Below, piece after piece: positions 9,586-22,043 of a DNA stretch of 64,000 nt (the first letter of the stretch is position 1; every line of letters starts with the position of its first letter). The notes beneath the pieces are model-generated. The model did no database searches. It worked only from the letters and a program-made list of their open reading frames with translations, and was not told the origin of the DNA. The stretch is taken from positions 366,128,639 through 366,192,638 of the forward strand of contig CM046879.1 of assembly GCA_025667525.1 (NCBI GenBank). The letters are read 5' to 3'. The translations under genes and the position numbers were made by a program. Source of the DNA: Glebionis coronaria (taxonomy: Eukaryota; Streptophyta; Magnoliopsida; Asterales; Asteraceae).

Positions 9586-12500
9586 GTCCTCTGCCAGCCA
9601 GAGCACCTGCTGGAGGATACACTCATCCTCTTTGCTCTACTTGCCACCGTAGGCACCCAGGACCATGTCGCCGTAATACTGATGCGTGCTTCAAGTGTGG
9701 TCTTCCTGGCCATATTATGAAGGATTGCCGTAAGGGCGAGATGGAGGGTACATCGGGACATGCTGATACCAAGCCGCCTCCTACTGCCGGGCGTGTCTAC
9801 ACGACATCTCGAGACCAGGCCAACAAGTCTACAGGTACCATCACTGGAATCTTGTATATGTATGGTCGCGCTGCATGTGTTCTTTTCGATACGGGTGCTA
9901 CTCACTCGGTTATTTCTACTGCTTATGCTAAGAACATTAGGATGCCTCCCTTGCCACTAGAAAATAGGCTTACTATTTCCACGCCTTTGAGGGACTCTGT
10001 ATTAATCACCCATGTATACAAGAGTCTACCCTTAGAATTTGATGATAAGGTTCGATCTGTCGACGCACTTCCGCTGGACATGAATGACTTCGACATGATT
10101 TTAGGCATGGATTGGCTATCCAAGTATCATGCTACCATAGACTACCATTCATATCGAGTTATCTTCGGTGATGTCAATGCACCAGAGTACATTCATAATG
10201 CGTTCATACCCGGATGGTCTGTACAAGTCATATCCACGCTGCAAGCGCGCGCACTACTGTCACATGGTTGCGAGGGTTATCTAGCTACGGTTCACGACAT
10301 GGATGCTGAATCTCTATCGATTCAGGATCAACCAATAGTGTCGGAATTCCAAGATGTGTTTCGAGCAGAACTTCCAGGCATACCACCTACACGAGAATTC
10401 GAATTCAGTATCGAGCTGGTTCCAGGAGCTGAACCAATCTCCAAGGCTCCTTATCGCATGGCTCCCATAGAGATAAAGGAACTGAAGGATCAACTGCAAG
10501 AACTTCTTGAACGAGGTTTCATTCGACCGAGCGCATCTCCATGGGGCGCACCGGTCCTATTTGTTAAGAAGAAGGACGGCAGTGTGCGTCTTTGCATAGA
10601 CTATCGCGAGCTCAACAAGATTACCATTCGGAATAGGTATCCACTGCCACGCATTGACGATCTGTTTGACCAACTCCAAGGGGCCAAACACTTCTCCAAG
10701 ATCGATCTTAGGTCAGGCTATCATCAGCTACGGGTCAAGGAGCAGGACATCACTAAGACTGCTTTTCGTACCCGCTATGGCCACTACGAGTTTGTAGTTA
10801 TGCCATTTGGCCTGACAAATGCTCCAGCAGTGTTTATGGATCTGATGAACATAATCTTCCATGAAGTTCTGGACAAGTTCATCATTGTCTTCATCGATGA
10901 CATCCTGCTTTTCTCAAAGTCCAAGGAGGAACACGAAGACCATCTTCGTACGATATTACAGATTCTTCGCAAGAAGCAGCTGTATGCTAAATTCTCCAAG
11001 TGTGAGTTCTGGTTAGACAAGTTGGCATTCTTAGGTCACATTGTATCAGCAGAAGGAATCACTATGGATCCAGCGAAGGTTGAGGCCATTACTAAGTGGC
11101 CAAGGCCGACATCAGCGACGGAAGCCCGCAGTTTCTTAGGCTTAGCTGGCTATTACCGTAGGTTCGTAGAGAACTTTTCCCGCCTAGCACTACCATTGAC
11201 CAAACTGATGCGAAAAGGGGAGAAATTCGTCTGGACTGAAGATCGAGAGAAGAGCTTTGAAGACCTGAAGCATAAGCTAGTATCTGCACCTATTCTTACT
11301 CTACCATCTGGTACGGGTGGATTTCAAATCTACAGCGATGCATCGGGGAAGGGACTTGGCTGTGTTCTCATGCAACATGGGAAAGTGATCGCGTACGCTT
11401 CACGGCAGCTTAAGCCTTATGAAGAAAATTACCCCACGCACGATCTGGAACTTGCTGCAGTCGTGTTTGCATTGAAGATATGGAGGCACTACTTACATGG
11501 AGAATCATGTGACATTTTCACGGACCACAAGAGCTTGAAGTATATCTCCACTCAGCGTGAATTGAACATAAGGCAGAGGAGATGGTTAGATCTGTTGAAG
11601 GATTATGACATCAATCTACAGTATCATCCCGGAAAGGCAAATGTAGTAGCAGATGCTCTTAGCAGGAAGTCCGGAATGATCAACGGCATTAGAATCGAAG
11701 AGGAAATCATCAGAGACTTGGAGCGACTAGACATCGAGATCATGGTACGTGGACATCACGGTTACTGGGCTAATCTTAGAGTAGAACCCGAGTTACTATC
11801 TAAGATCAAGGAAGCTCAGAAGGATGACGAAGAAATCTGGGCGATAGTACAAAATTTGGAGAAGCAGGCAGAATTCAGAGTAGATGCAGCTGGTATCGTA
11901 TGGCAGGGCACTAGATTTTGTGTTCCTGATGACCAAGAACTCCAGGAAGCTTTGTTAGCTGAAGCTCATAGCTCCCCATTCTCGATACATCCAAGTTCGA
12001 CTAAGATGTACCATGACATCAAACAGTACTTTTGGTGGAGTGGTATGAAACAGGATGTTGCCACTTACGTCTCCAAATGTCTTACCTGCCAGCAGGTTAA
12101 GATCGAGCATCAGCAATCTGGCGGTCTCCTTCAACCGTTAGATATTCCAGAGTGGAAGTGGGACAAAATCACCATGGATTTTGTGACCGGTCTTCCGCCT
12201 ACCAAAAGGAAGCACGATGCAATTTGGGTTATCGTTGATCGACTTACCAAATCAGCTCATTTCTTACCGATCCGCAAGGAAGATCCGGTAAGTAAACTCA
12301 CAGATACGTACAGACGAGAGATCATGAGACTCCACGGTGCACCATCCAGCATCGTCTCAGACAGAGATCCTCGATTCACTTCGCGTTTTTGGAAAAGTCT
12401 GCAGAAAGCTTGGGGTACACAACTTAAGCTTAGCACGGCTTTTCATCCTCAAACGGACGGACAGTCGGAGCGAACCATTCAGACATTGGAGGATATGTTG

Positions 12501-13208
12501 AGGTCATGTGCGCTGGAATGGACGGGTGATTAATACATCTGTTTGGTGGAATTTGCATACAACAACAGCTGGCACGCAAGCATCAAATGTGCTCCATTTG
12601 AGATGTTGTATGGCAGAAAGTGTCGCGCCCCAATCTGCTGGGATCAGGTGGGCGAGCGAACACTCGAAGGACCGGAAATCATAGAGATGACAAATGAGAA
12701 GATCGCAGTAGCTAGGCAGAAAATTCAGGAGGCACGGTCACGTCAAAAGAGTTACGCCGATAAGCATCGTAGGGATTTACACTTTAACGTAGGAGATCAC
12801 GTCTTCCTTAAGGTTTCGCCGGCACGTGGTGTTAGACGCTTCGGGATTAAAGGGAAGCTCAGTCCTCGTTTCATCGGACCGTTTGATGTCATTGAACGAG
12901 TCGGTGAAGTATCTTACCGATTGGCGTTACCTCCGCAGCTTTCGCATGTGCACAATGTGTTTCATGTGTCCTTACTCAGAGGGTACCAATATCATCCCCT
13001 TCACATGGTTCAGTATCCACTGGAACAGATACGTGAAGATCTCACTTTTATAGAAGAACCCGAACGAGTTCTTGACAGACAAGAACGAGTCATGAGAAAG
13101 AAGACGATTCCATTCGTCAAAATTCTATGGAGGGATCATACCGAGCGGGAAGCCACTTGGGAAACGGAGGAGTCTATCCGGGCTTCTTACCCTCATTTCA
13201 TATTTTGA
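9586..13208 (+). pseudogene. Tekay Gag(NC)-Pol polyprotein with chromodomain
   Basis: This is one frame of about 1200 codons with a single internal TAA at 12531-12533. In order it carries a Cys-rich [12 protein letters not shown]; a CCHC zinc knuckle [14 protein letters not shown] (about 9687-9728); an aspartic protease LFDTGATHS (9882-9908); RT with [20 protein letters not shown] and active-site FIDD (10890-10901); RNase H with [11 protein letters not shown] and [11 protein letters not shown]; the integrase zinc part (H, H, then CLTC near 12080); and the integrase core with [16 protein letters not shown] and the Glu in [10 protein letters not shown]. These are followed by the GPY/F module (FIGPFDVIERVGEVSYRL) and a chromodomain-like end (VKILWRDHTEREATWETEE, about 13115-13170). 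The polyprotein copies the RNA genome and integrates the cDNA. The nonsense codon separates the integrase core from its C-terminal part, so this copy cannot make a complete integrase. Confidence 0.93.
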
Positions 13209-13270
13209 ATTCGGGTATGTTCTTCTTTTCCAGTTTACTTTATCTATAATTCGGGGACAAATTATTCTTT

Positions 13271-13285
13271 TTAGGGGGGAAGAGT
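13271..13285 (+). promoter_or_regulatory. Polypurine tract of Tekay element
   Basis: TTAGGGGGGAAGAGT directly before the 3' LTR start. It is the expected plus-strand primer. Confidence 0.9.
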
Positions 13286-16217
13286 TGTAAAACCCGCATG
13301 CTTTTACCATGCATAGTACCCTTAGGATCGTACGTACTAGTTAAAACTTTCCTAATATAGCATGATTACGATTACGTGTTAGGAGTTTACGTATTACGTA
13401 CGTGTTAGAACACGATAAGTATTTTATATGCACGATCACCTGTAATAATTATTAAACAATAATTTATCACAAACATGCGATCATGAAATCATGAACGTAT
13501 TTAAAACACGAACTATTATTAATTACGTATATATATTTATTACGAGCGTAATTAAATATATTAGATCACGGTATTTACGTAACGAGAACATTTAAAACAC
13601 GAACATAAATAAACACAAACGAGTAACTAAATAACGAGACACGGAACAAGGTACGGGAACCTCATGTGGGGTCCCTACCCGCGGCCAAACAAGGACAATG
13701 GGCCAAGCCCATTGTCAATTTTTACTAAAGGGGGGTTAATTAATTTTTCACTACTCAAAATCATTTTACAGAAGATTTCAAGAAAAACCTAAAACCCTCT
13801 CTTCCTCCTCTCTTTGTGCCGCCACCCTTAAATCACCATGCAAAGTGATTCTTTGATCTTTGATCTTGAAGATTTGTTGATTGTTCGTGTTTGTTCATCA
13901 TTCTCTTGATCCACGAATTCAGTAAAAACCTTTTAAACCTTTTCTTTTAATTTAATCTTTTTATTAATTATGAACATGTGATGTTTTTATAAAAACATAT
14001 TAATTAAGCATAGATCTAACATGTTTTGGTGATTAATTAAATCAAAGGGTCGTTTTAAGGGGTGTTTTGTTTTGGCCGCAGGCTGCAACCGACCCCAAGG
14101 GGGTTTCGGTTTGCTTAGCCGACCACCACCAAGACCATATGGTCTTCGTTGGTGCGTGTGGGTCCCACGGCAGCAAGGGGTACCCCGAGTTGGTTCGGGG
14201 TACGGTGTCGATTCATGTCCGGTTCATGTTTTTAAGCTTAGATCCGGTTCATGGTTTATGTTAGTTTTTTTTATGTTATGAACTTATGTTAAAATTAAAT
14301 TAATAAAGATGTGATTAATTTAATAACATGACTTAGGTTATTTAATTATTAATAATAATGAAATTATTTTAACCTAAGTATTTATATTATTAAGACTTAT
14401 AATTAATTAATTATTTTAAAAACCATGGATATAATTAATTAATTAACATGACTTAGGTTATATTATTAATATTTAATAATACATATTTTAACCTAAGTAT
14501 TTAATTTATTTAATTAAAAACATGTTATACTTTAATTAAATATTATAACCTATAGTTTAATTAAATTACATGAAATTATTATTAAACTATACAATATATC
14601 ATATGACTTAGAAAATAATCATGAAAACACTTAGGCTTATATACTTAGCTTATTTAACCAGCTTATTTCTAATTATGGAAACTTTCTATTTTTAGAAACT
14701 TAATTAAATAAGGAAGCTAATCTATTTATGGAAACTAGCTATTTTTAGAAACTTATTTATTTTAGGCAGCTAATCTATTTATGGAAACCTATTTAATTAA
14801 GACAGCTAATCTATTTATGGAAACTTTCTATTTTTAGAAACTTATCTATTTTAAGCAGTAAATCTATTTTTGGAAACTTTCTATTTTTGGAAACTTTCTA
14901 TTTTTGGAAACTTTCTATTTTTGGAAACATTCTATTTTTGGTAACTTTCTATTTTAGGAAACCTACTATTTTTGGAAAGTTACTTATTATTACACAGTAA
15001 GTATAATAACACATGAAATATCAGAAATACTTAATCAGAATGAACAGAATATAAGATTTAACACAGTTTAAGGCTTTAAACAGTAAAACATAGTAGGAAC
15101 ATATAAAATAAGCTAAGACATGACATAAAACCAACTATGTATTTAGTAAGCAGATACTTATTCGTGTACGTATTTATGTAGCACTAGTGATTCGGAAGTA
15201 GGATTCTCGCAGTTCATCTTTCTCGTTCACTGGACATAAGGTACGGATTCCCGTCCTTTCAGTATGGACATTCTTTCCTTATTAGGATTCCGCGTATGCA
15301 GCCAACTGTTTTCCCGTAGTATAAGTATGAGTTTGATTGCTTATGTTTAAATATGATTACCTATAGCCATATACATGCATGACCAGTTTCACCTAGTTAT
15401 GGAGGTACCATAACCATAACATTAGAGGCACTGATGTTATGACTTCACCACGGCGGAGTGATTGCTCGTGGCGTCCCTTCAGCTTTTGGCCATTATATTT
15501 ATCATGTGGGGCATATGGGTGCATCCTAGTTACATGTTTTTATTCAGGATTACATGGTGAATGTGGTGTATGCCTTGCATCCTTCACAAGGAGCTGATCC
15601 CTCCTACCCATAAACCAGTATATTAAATTAGAGGCAGCCCCTCTAATTTGCATGATGAGGTCACCCCTCCAATTATTCATGCACGGTGGATTTTCATGAC
15701 CTATATTGGCTAATGGTAAAATATGACAAACAGTTTTTATAAGATAAACATAATATTTTCAAACTATAAAACCAGTTTTATTAAGACTTAACCAGCTTAC
15801 TCGAGACTTAGTTTTCTTCCGCTGTTATTATGGTATATGCTTATTCTATTCATGCTTTATTGTACATCCGTGCATTGAGCGTATTGCTCAGCCGTTTTCC
15901 TTTTCTATGTTCCCAAAATGGCAGGTACTCAGGGACGCTCGTAGACACTAAGAGTACGTGCATATGGACTGGAAGTTGTCTATCCTTCTTTACATTATGC
16001 ATTTCCTTTCTTTTGATACTTATGCTTTGGACATCGTTTAGTCCTTTCCTTTATTTTACTATGTTTGTGTGTGATGAGCTTTACTTTTGGACTACCGATG
16101 TTTGATTCCGGTATTTTCCTTTATATGGTCAAGTAATGTTTAGACATTTTACCTTGTATGCTTTGATGACACGCCATAATTACTGTGATATTTCCATTTC
16201 CAAAATGGGGTGTTACA
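13286..16217 (+). repeat. 3' LTR of Tekay element (2932 bp)
   Basis: Same ends and internal layout as 5381-8322, including the inverted repeat (13693-13715) and the 17-mer array (14668-14990). It is followed by the target duplication GTGGG at 16218-16222. Differences between the two LTRs are scattered single bases and a few short indels, so insertion is neither very recent nor ancient. Confidence 0.95.
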
Positions 16218-16238
16218 GTGGGATTGACACTTGATGAA
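16218..16238 (-). other. 21-bp sliver of element A between two insertions
   Basis: After the duplicated GTGGG only 16 bp of element A remain (ATTGACACTTGATGAA), the last five (ATGAA) being the duplicated target of element NA. It continues element A between 5380 and 27361. Confidence 0.85.
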
Positions 16239-16673
16239 TGATAGGTGTGAAAACACCCATCCTTTTACCACTTAATTATAATAATAACCAACCCAAAACA
16301 TGTATTTTATGTCATAAATGTCGGAATTATGCGTTGTTTGTGTTTTTATTGTGTTTTAGGACCAAAAGATGAAAAAGGAAGAAAACACGGGCTTTCACGG
16401 GATTTTATCGAAGAAAACGAGAAAAGACGAAGTCAAAAGATCAAGAGTGTAAAAAGAACGGGAGTCTAAGGCCTATTCTGAAGATTTATCGAAGAAAAAG
16501 TCTAAAGACGAAAGTTTAATGAAGTCGAAGAACCAAGTCTAATTAAAGAAGAAAATTATAAGACGAGTTAAATTTATATCGACAAATCCCGAGACGACAT
16601 CAAGAAAGACAAAGAATTAAATCGAGTCGAGACAAGAAGAAAGAAGGAAGAAAGCACCAACATTTTACTCCTC

Positions 16674-16683
16674 CTATAAATAC
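16674..16683 (+). promoter_or_regulatory. TATA box in NA 5' LTR
   Basis: CTATAAATAC followed by CCTCCTAATGTG. The same box is at 25778-25787 in the 3' LTR, at 56134-56143 (minus) in B and, as CTATAAAAAC, at 62989 in C. Position about 430 bp into the LTR suits the U3/R boundary. Confidence 0.7.
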
Positions 16684-17384
16684 CCTCCTAATGTGTCATT
16701 ATGAGGTGGTTAGTTAGATTAGTTTAGGAGTATGAGTAGATTACTTTCTCTCTCTAGTTTTCACTTTCTCTCTCTAGTTTTTCTTAATGTTTTTTTAAGC
16801 TTTTTCATTAATCTTGTACTTTTGAATCTTTAATCTTCATCTTATTTAAAGCTTTTTACAATCATTCTCATTCTACATTTCTTGATCTTTTTAATTATGT
16901 TTGATTCGAAATAATCTTTGATTTTGTTTAATCTTGATGTTTGATTGATTAAAAAGTTTATCTTTTTATTCATCTATAAGTTTTAATACGAATTGAGCTT
17001 TGAGCTTGACATGCTTATTGGCTTAATTTTGTGTTTAGCTTATTTACTTTTTAGTTTTCTTAAAAAGTTTAGTCTTTTTAAAGTTTGTTTTATAAAGTTT
17101 GCATATTTAGTATTTCAAAAGTTTTCAAATTTGTGCTTATTAAGTTGGTAAAGTTTTTGTTAATTGTTCTTTTTAGAAGTGCTTATTGGTTTATTAGCTT
17201 ATGCTCATCCATCCGAATATTGTGATTTTTCCATCACAATAGGGTTTCTACATTTTGACAGCTTATTGTGATAGTTTTTCCGATCACTTATTCTGTTCGT
17301 AGGTTGTGATTTCCCTTGGCATCATACTTTGCGATCGGGTATAAGGCTTATTGTGACGAAATGTTGCCCAAATTTTGAGTTACA

Positions 17385-17662
17385 TATTCCGATAGAATTT
17401 TGATATGATATTCCGACAGTTTCTTTTTTTAACATTCTGATAGATTTTTTTTATGATATTCCGATACCTTTTATTTTGCTCTATTATACCGACAGTTTTT
17501 TATTAACATATTGCGATAGATTTTCCAATCCATATTCCGATAGTTATTGTTGTACCACATTCCGACAGTTTTTTTATTATTCCGATAGTACAACTTTAAC
17601 ATTCCGACATAAAGTTTACTCTACATTCCGACAGATTTTTTTTGCTAATATTCCGATAGTTA
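17385..17662 (+). repeat. ATTCCGAYAG array in NA 5' LTR
   Basis: About twelve degenerate copies of ATTCCGATAG or ATTCCGACAG at irregular 15-35 bp spacing. Looser ATTGTGATAG-like copies lie upstream from 17215. Present again at 26480-26775 and, in B, at 55130-55560. Confidence 0.85.
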
Positions 17663-18255
17663 TATGATTTAACATGCATGCCTGCATGCTTTCCTATTAT
17701 TTCCCTCCATTTTGAGCAGGTTGACTGCTTGCTTGAGCAGCTTGCCTGCTTGCTTGTTTCTTGTTCCGCAATCGTTTAGTTTAATCTGAAAGTTGTTCCG
17801 ATTTTATTTCTTAAAGTTACGTATTTTTAGTTGAATTTTTCGTCTAATTTTAAAATTAATATTTTTTCGTAACATTCAAGTTTTATCTTTTATTTAGTAC
17901 CCGCTTTAGGTGTTGCCTCGTTTAGCTTTAAAGTACCATCTTAGTTTTATTCTCTCCTTTTTCATTAAGTAAACTTTATTTTCGAGTCGATAGTTAATTT
18001 CGTCTTTTAGTTTTATTTTTATTAATTGTTTCGCTTTAATTCACGTTTTATTATTTATATTGTTTCGTTATTATTAGTTAATTGTTTTTAGTTTATTTTT
18101 ATTACGTTTCGCTTTTACCTTTTTACTTAGAAATAGATAACCAAACTTCTCTTTTTATTCATAAAAAACAATTGAGTCGCACTATGAACCGGAAATCAAT
18201 TCGATTAGACACCGAGAAAACGAACTTTTTTAACCTAGCAAAACATACTATCAAA

Positions 18256-18270
18256 TGGCGCCGCTGCCGG
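18256..18270 (+). promoter_or_regulatory. Primer binding site, tRNA-Asp (NA)
   Basis: TGGCGCCGCTGCCGG two bases after the LTR end. It is close to the tRNA-Asp-type site TGGCGCCGTTGCC used by Athila elements. Confidence 0.85.
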
Positions 18271-18481
18271 CTCTTTTCGTGAATCTTAACGGTTTTTTGT
18301 GAGAGACGCATTGGATTTTGGGATCCGTTCAGTCGTGAACATTATTTTTCTTGCATTTTTCATAAATCCATAAAAAATCAAAAATTTCAAAAATACAAAA
18401 ACATTTACGAAGTCATAAAAAGCATTTCTTTTTCGAAAGTTTTGCACCAAAAATATTTTTCTTGCTTATCTATTCTGTTTA

Positions 18482-20167
18482 ATGGATTCGTTTGTTGACT
18501 ATGTAAGGTGTGGAAGACCATCTTCTGGTAGTCAATCCTGTCAATGGTGTTCATGCGAACGGTGTGGAATGGATATCCCTAATTACGAATTTGGCCGTTG
18601 TCTATCTTGCAATTCGATCAATTCATACTTCAATTCATTCTTCCCTTCTAATGACACTATTTCACCCTCTCCCATTTATGACGATCCATATCCACAAAAT
18701 GCACCGGGTTTCTCTCAATACCCGTGTTGCAACAATTGTGGGGGCCCTCACGATACTTCTTATTGTCAACCGTTGAATTATTATGACCCACATCCGTGTT
18801 CTAATTCTTCTCAACTGATGAATTATGAGCCACGTCCGTGCTATAATTCTGGTTTTCAAAATTTTGAGCCCCCACGTCACACCGTCAATCATAAACCTTC
18901 CTTGGAACATTTGAGCTCCCACGAACAATGGGCTACTCTTGTTAAGCAAGGTCAACAACTTCAAGAAGCTTTCAACAAGATCATCGAAAAATGTCAAGAG
19001 GATCAACGACAAGAGCAAATATCATATATCGAGAATTATACTCCTCCTCCTGTGTATCCATACTATTATGATGATGATGACGATGAGCCTACTATTTCTT
19101 GGAATGATCTTGTTGCTCAATGTCCTAGTGCAATTGTACCTCCTTCTCTCGATATCCCTAATACGTCTAAGGATTGTGATACATCGAGTGAGATTAGTGA
19201 ATTTGGTCTCGACAACTTATTTGGGGAGGTTTGTGATGTACCGACTTGTGCTGAGCTTACGGACGAGGTCCCTCTTAATGATAATGATTTTTCTCCATGC
19301 TATGAGAATTTCACCTTTGAAATTTCTCAATCTCCTCCGGGAGATGAAGGCGATGTTGATTTATTCTCTCCGACATACGAGAAGTTCCCCACTGAACTTG
19401 GTCTTGTAGATGAGGTGGAAGACGTTATTCTTCGCAACAAATTATTAAAAGTTCATCTTCTTATTGCTGAAATTGAAGCGTTGAATTCTACTCCTATTTC
19501 TGAGTCTTGACCCCCATCTATTACCCCCGTTGAAAATAATGACACATTTATGGAAGAAATCGACATTCTATCAATACCTCCCGATATTGATGATGATGAC
19601 ACGGAGGGGGATATTCTTTTTGATAATTTGCTGCATGAAGATATTGTCCCAAGTCCCTCTCCCGAGCACCTTTCATCCACACCTTTAGAGTCCATTACGG
19701 AGGATGAGTGCTTTGACCCGGGAGGTGCCATTGATTATTTTATGATTGATAACCTTACGGCTTTGCCGCTTTCTGAGCATCAATTGTCTTTGGGGGATGA
19801 CAATTTGCTTACTTTACCCACCCCACCTCCCGTGGATCGCGACCTCACATACTTTTCGTATGTTGAGAGGACTTTTCTGCCGTTCAAAACTTACCCTTCG
19901 GCCTCTCCTTTATTATTTTCCTACGGGAACGAGGACAAGGTCTTTGATCCCGATATTACATTCGGGCTTCCCCATGGACCATTTAATTTGGGGACGAGTC
20001 AGGCTAGTGACTCGGTGAACAAAAACAAGCTCTTCTCGGGAGGCAACCCGATTATCTCTCTATCTTTATCTGTTTTTATAATAAGTGTAGGGGAGACCCT
20101 AGTATGTGTTTGTTGTTTTCTTTCTTATCATGTGCAGGGATTCGAGCTTTCAAAGATCCATTCTTGA
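18482..20167 (+). pseudogene. Acidic multi-knuckle protein of NA, one internal TGA
   Basis: A single frame of 561 codons starting MDSFVDYVRCG, interrupted only by TGA at 19508-19510. The amino part has cysteine clusters CQWCSCERCG and GRCLSC, then CNNCGGPHDTSYC (CX2CX3HX4C), the same knuckle type as CTSCGGAHDFSEC in the Athila A gag. A short helical, Gln-rich segment follows (WATLVKQGQQLQEAFNKIIEK). The rest is very acidic and Pro/Ser-rich, ending with YVERTFLPFKTYPSASPLLFS. From memory, similar proteins are common among unannotated Asteraceae proteins. The function is unknown. Possibilities are an RNA-binding Gag derivative or a regulator of the element. It is the only coding region of NA and lies where gag would be. 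The TGA may be a mutation or a readthrough site; its context gives no support for readthrough. Confidence 0.7.
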
Positions 20168-20349
20168 TGACTTTTGACGAACCATGATCCCGTGTACCCG
20201 TCTTCCCGGTTTTATCCTAAACTCTTTTGATTTACTATTTTATATTTTCCAATATTAAAATAGGAATCACTTTAGTTGTCTCTTCCTTAGCAAGATTTAA
20301 ACAACGTGCACAATGTCCTAAGTGTAGGGGAGTTCACTCCCACATGCTT

Positions 20350-20369
20350 AAACATTAAGGACAATGTTT
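20350..20369 (+). other. Conserved 20-nt hairpin (NA copy)
   Basis: AAACATTAAGGACAATGTTT, flanked on both sides by purine motifs GTGTAGGGG. It differs from the A and B copies by one base at the loop-closing position. Confidence 0.7.
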
Positions 20370-22023
20370 ATATTAAGTGTAGGGGGACTTCTATCGAAGT
20401 TAAGTGGCTTTTCCTTGTATTTGTCCTCATTATAACCGAAAATTTGATTTTTCGACATTTTTCAAAATTTTTGATCCATTTTGGCCTAGTAGTTTTACCT
20501 TTGTTATAGTTATTTTGTTTCTTTGCTAGAATAAATTTTAATAAAGTGGTTTTAAGTTTTAAACGTTGTGAATCTTTTGACTCAACCTGAGTTTGCTTAT
20601 CTAAGTTTACTCTAGCTAGTATCCTTAATGTGTTTAAGTCAAGTTTTGCTAGGCTTTTATATAGGGAACTTTAAAACGCGAAAGTCTTAACTCTCACGGG
20701 TTAAGAACAAGAACTTTTCGCAAGTTCCACCAATTGATCCTAGAAAGTCGTTTATCAAGGGAACTTTAAAATGCGAATCCTAAACTTGAAAGAGTCTAAG
20801 AATTTGCAAGATCCTATAGATGACTTGAAAATCCAAAACTTTGATTTAATTGGCTAAGCATCCACGAGTCTCATTCCTTGAGATTTTAAACTATGGAGAA
20901 CGAGAGATGATAGAGTCAATCATAAGTTTGGTATTCTTTCATAAATTTATGTGAGTTGATTATAAGCTTTTTCTCCCATCGCTTGCTAATAAATTTAATT
21001 GTAATAAATAAGGTTGTACGATTTGAAAAGTTACTTAGCTTCTAGCACAAGATCGTTTAAAAGTTGCTCGGTATTAATTAGAGTTCATATCCAAGGCATA
21101 ACTTATTGAAGCGGGATGTGAAGATTGGCGAGTCCGAAAAGGTCCTAACAAGACATGAGGGCTACATTATGTTTCTAAAGATCCCAAGTGATGTGAAGAA
21201 TCATTTTTCAAAAATCAATATGAAGGATCGAGACACACGACGAAAAGCAAATACTCCCCAAAAGATCATGTAGAAGTCTATCCTAAAACACCCTAGCAAG
21301 GTATGAGGATAAATAGATCCAAGTCCTAAAAGGAGGCGGATTGTTGTATATCAAAGTCCAAAATAAATATTGAAGAAAAATGAAGAAGTCGTGGTCCATA
21401 TATGAAGAATCTCTCAAAAACTTCAAGTGAAGAAATTCCTATTATGAAGAGAATAATTTCAAGAACGTCACTCAAGATTCGAAGTATGAAGTCGCTGCCA
21501 AATATCGGTCCGAGAAAGGTCTCAAATCGTGAAGCGAGTTATGCCAAGATATGAACTTTAAGAGGTCCCGAGAAGCAGTTTTAAAAGATTTTGTCCTTTA
21601 GCTAACTATTGATTAAATCGTCCCACTTTATTTTCGGCCTAAATAACTATCGAAATAAGTCAAACAATGCATCCTCGTGATCATTTAAGACAACAATAAA
21701 ATATAAGAGATACACCTAGGAATAAGGGAGTCTAAGTAAATAATTGGGCCACATGAATTTGTGTTAGTCTGCTAACTTATAATAACAATGATCTCGTTTT
21801 TAAGCTCGGTATGGGGAACGTGAAACTTGAGGGTGATAATCATTCATGACAACCAAAACACCAATATAAGTCTTTGATTTCTTTACTTGTTTTGTATATA
21901 TATTTCTATCTTTTAGTTTCCTTAGTGTTTAGTATCTAATAAAGGCCAAGGTGGGTTATTTATGATGAAAAATGTAAACCGTGCTTTGTAATTAATGCAT
22001 TGCATGAGGGCATTGCAATGGTC

Positions 22024-22037
22024 AAGTGTAGGGGATT
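22024..22037 (+). promoter_or_regulatory. Polypurine tract of NA
   Basis: AAGTGTAGGGGATT immediately before the 3' LTR start TGATAG at 22038. Confidence 0.85.
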
Positions 22038-22043
22038 TGATAG

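Larger units (their letters stand above)
5381..16217 (+). mobile_element. Full-length Tekay-type chromovirus (Ty3/gypsy)
   Basis: Two LTRs of about 2.94 kb, starting TGTAAAACCC and ending GTGTTACA, are flanked by a perfect 5-bp duplication GTGGG (5376-5380 and 16218-16222). Inside are a tRNA-iMet primer site, gag, and a gag-pol frame with zinc knuckle, protease, RT, RNase H, integrase and a C-terminal chromodomain, then a polypurine tract. Long LTRs plus a chromodomain fit the Tekay/Del lineage, whose chromodomain is thought to steer integration to heterochromatin. Two in-frame stops (9488-9490 and 12531-12533) make this copy defective. Gag looks short and is interrupted by three intron-like segments. 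Confidence 0.95.
16239..18253 (+). repeat. 5' LTR of NA (2015 bp)
   Basis: Starts TGATAGGTGTG and ends ACATACTATCA. It contains a Lys-codon-rich stretch at 16370-16660 that mimics coding sequence but is open in only one LTR copy, a TATA box, pyrimidine-rich sequence, and a degenerate ATTCCGAYAG array. It matches 22038-22043 plus 25348-27360. Confidence 0.92.
20168..22037 (+). other. 3' noncoding region of NA
   Basis: No supportable gene. It is homologous (opposite strand) to the 3' noncoding regions of A (109-2339) and B (56591-58596). It contains purine motifs AAGTGTAGGGG at about 20085, 20317 and 20375 in addition to the one before the LTR, the conserved hairpin at 20350-20369, and two GGGAACTTTAAAAYGCGAA blocks near 20665 and 20760. 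Confidence 0.75.
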
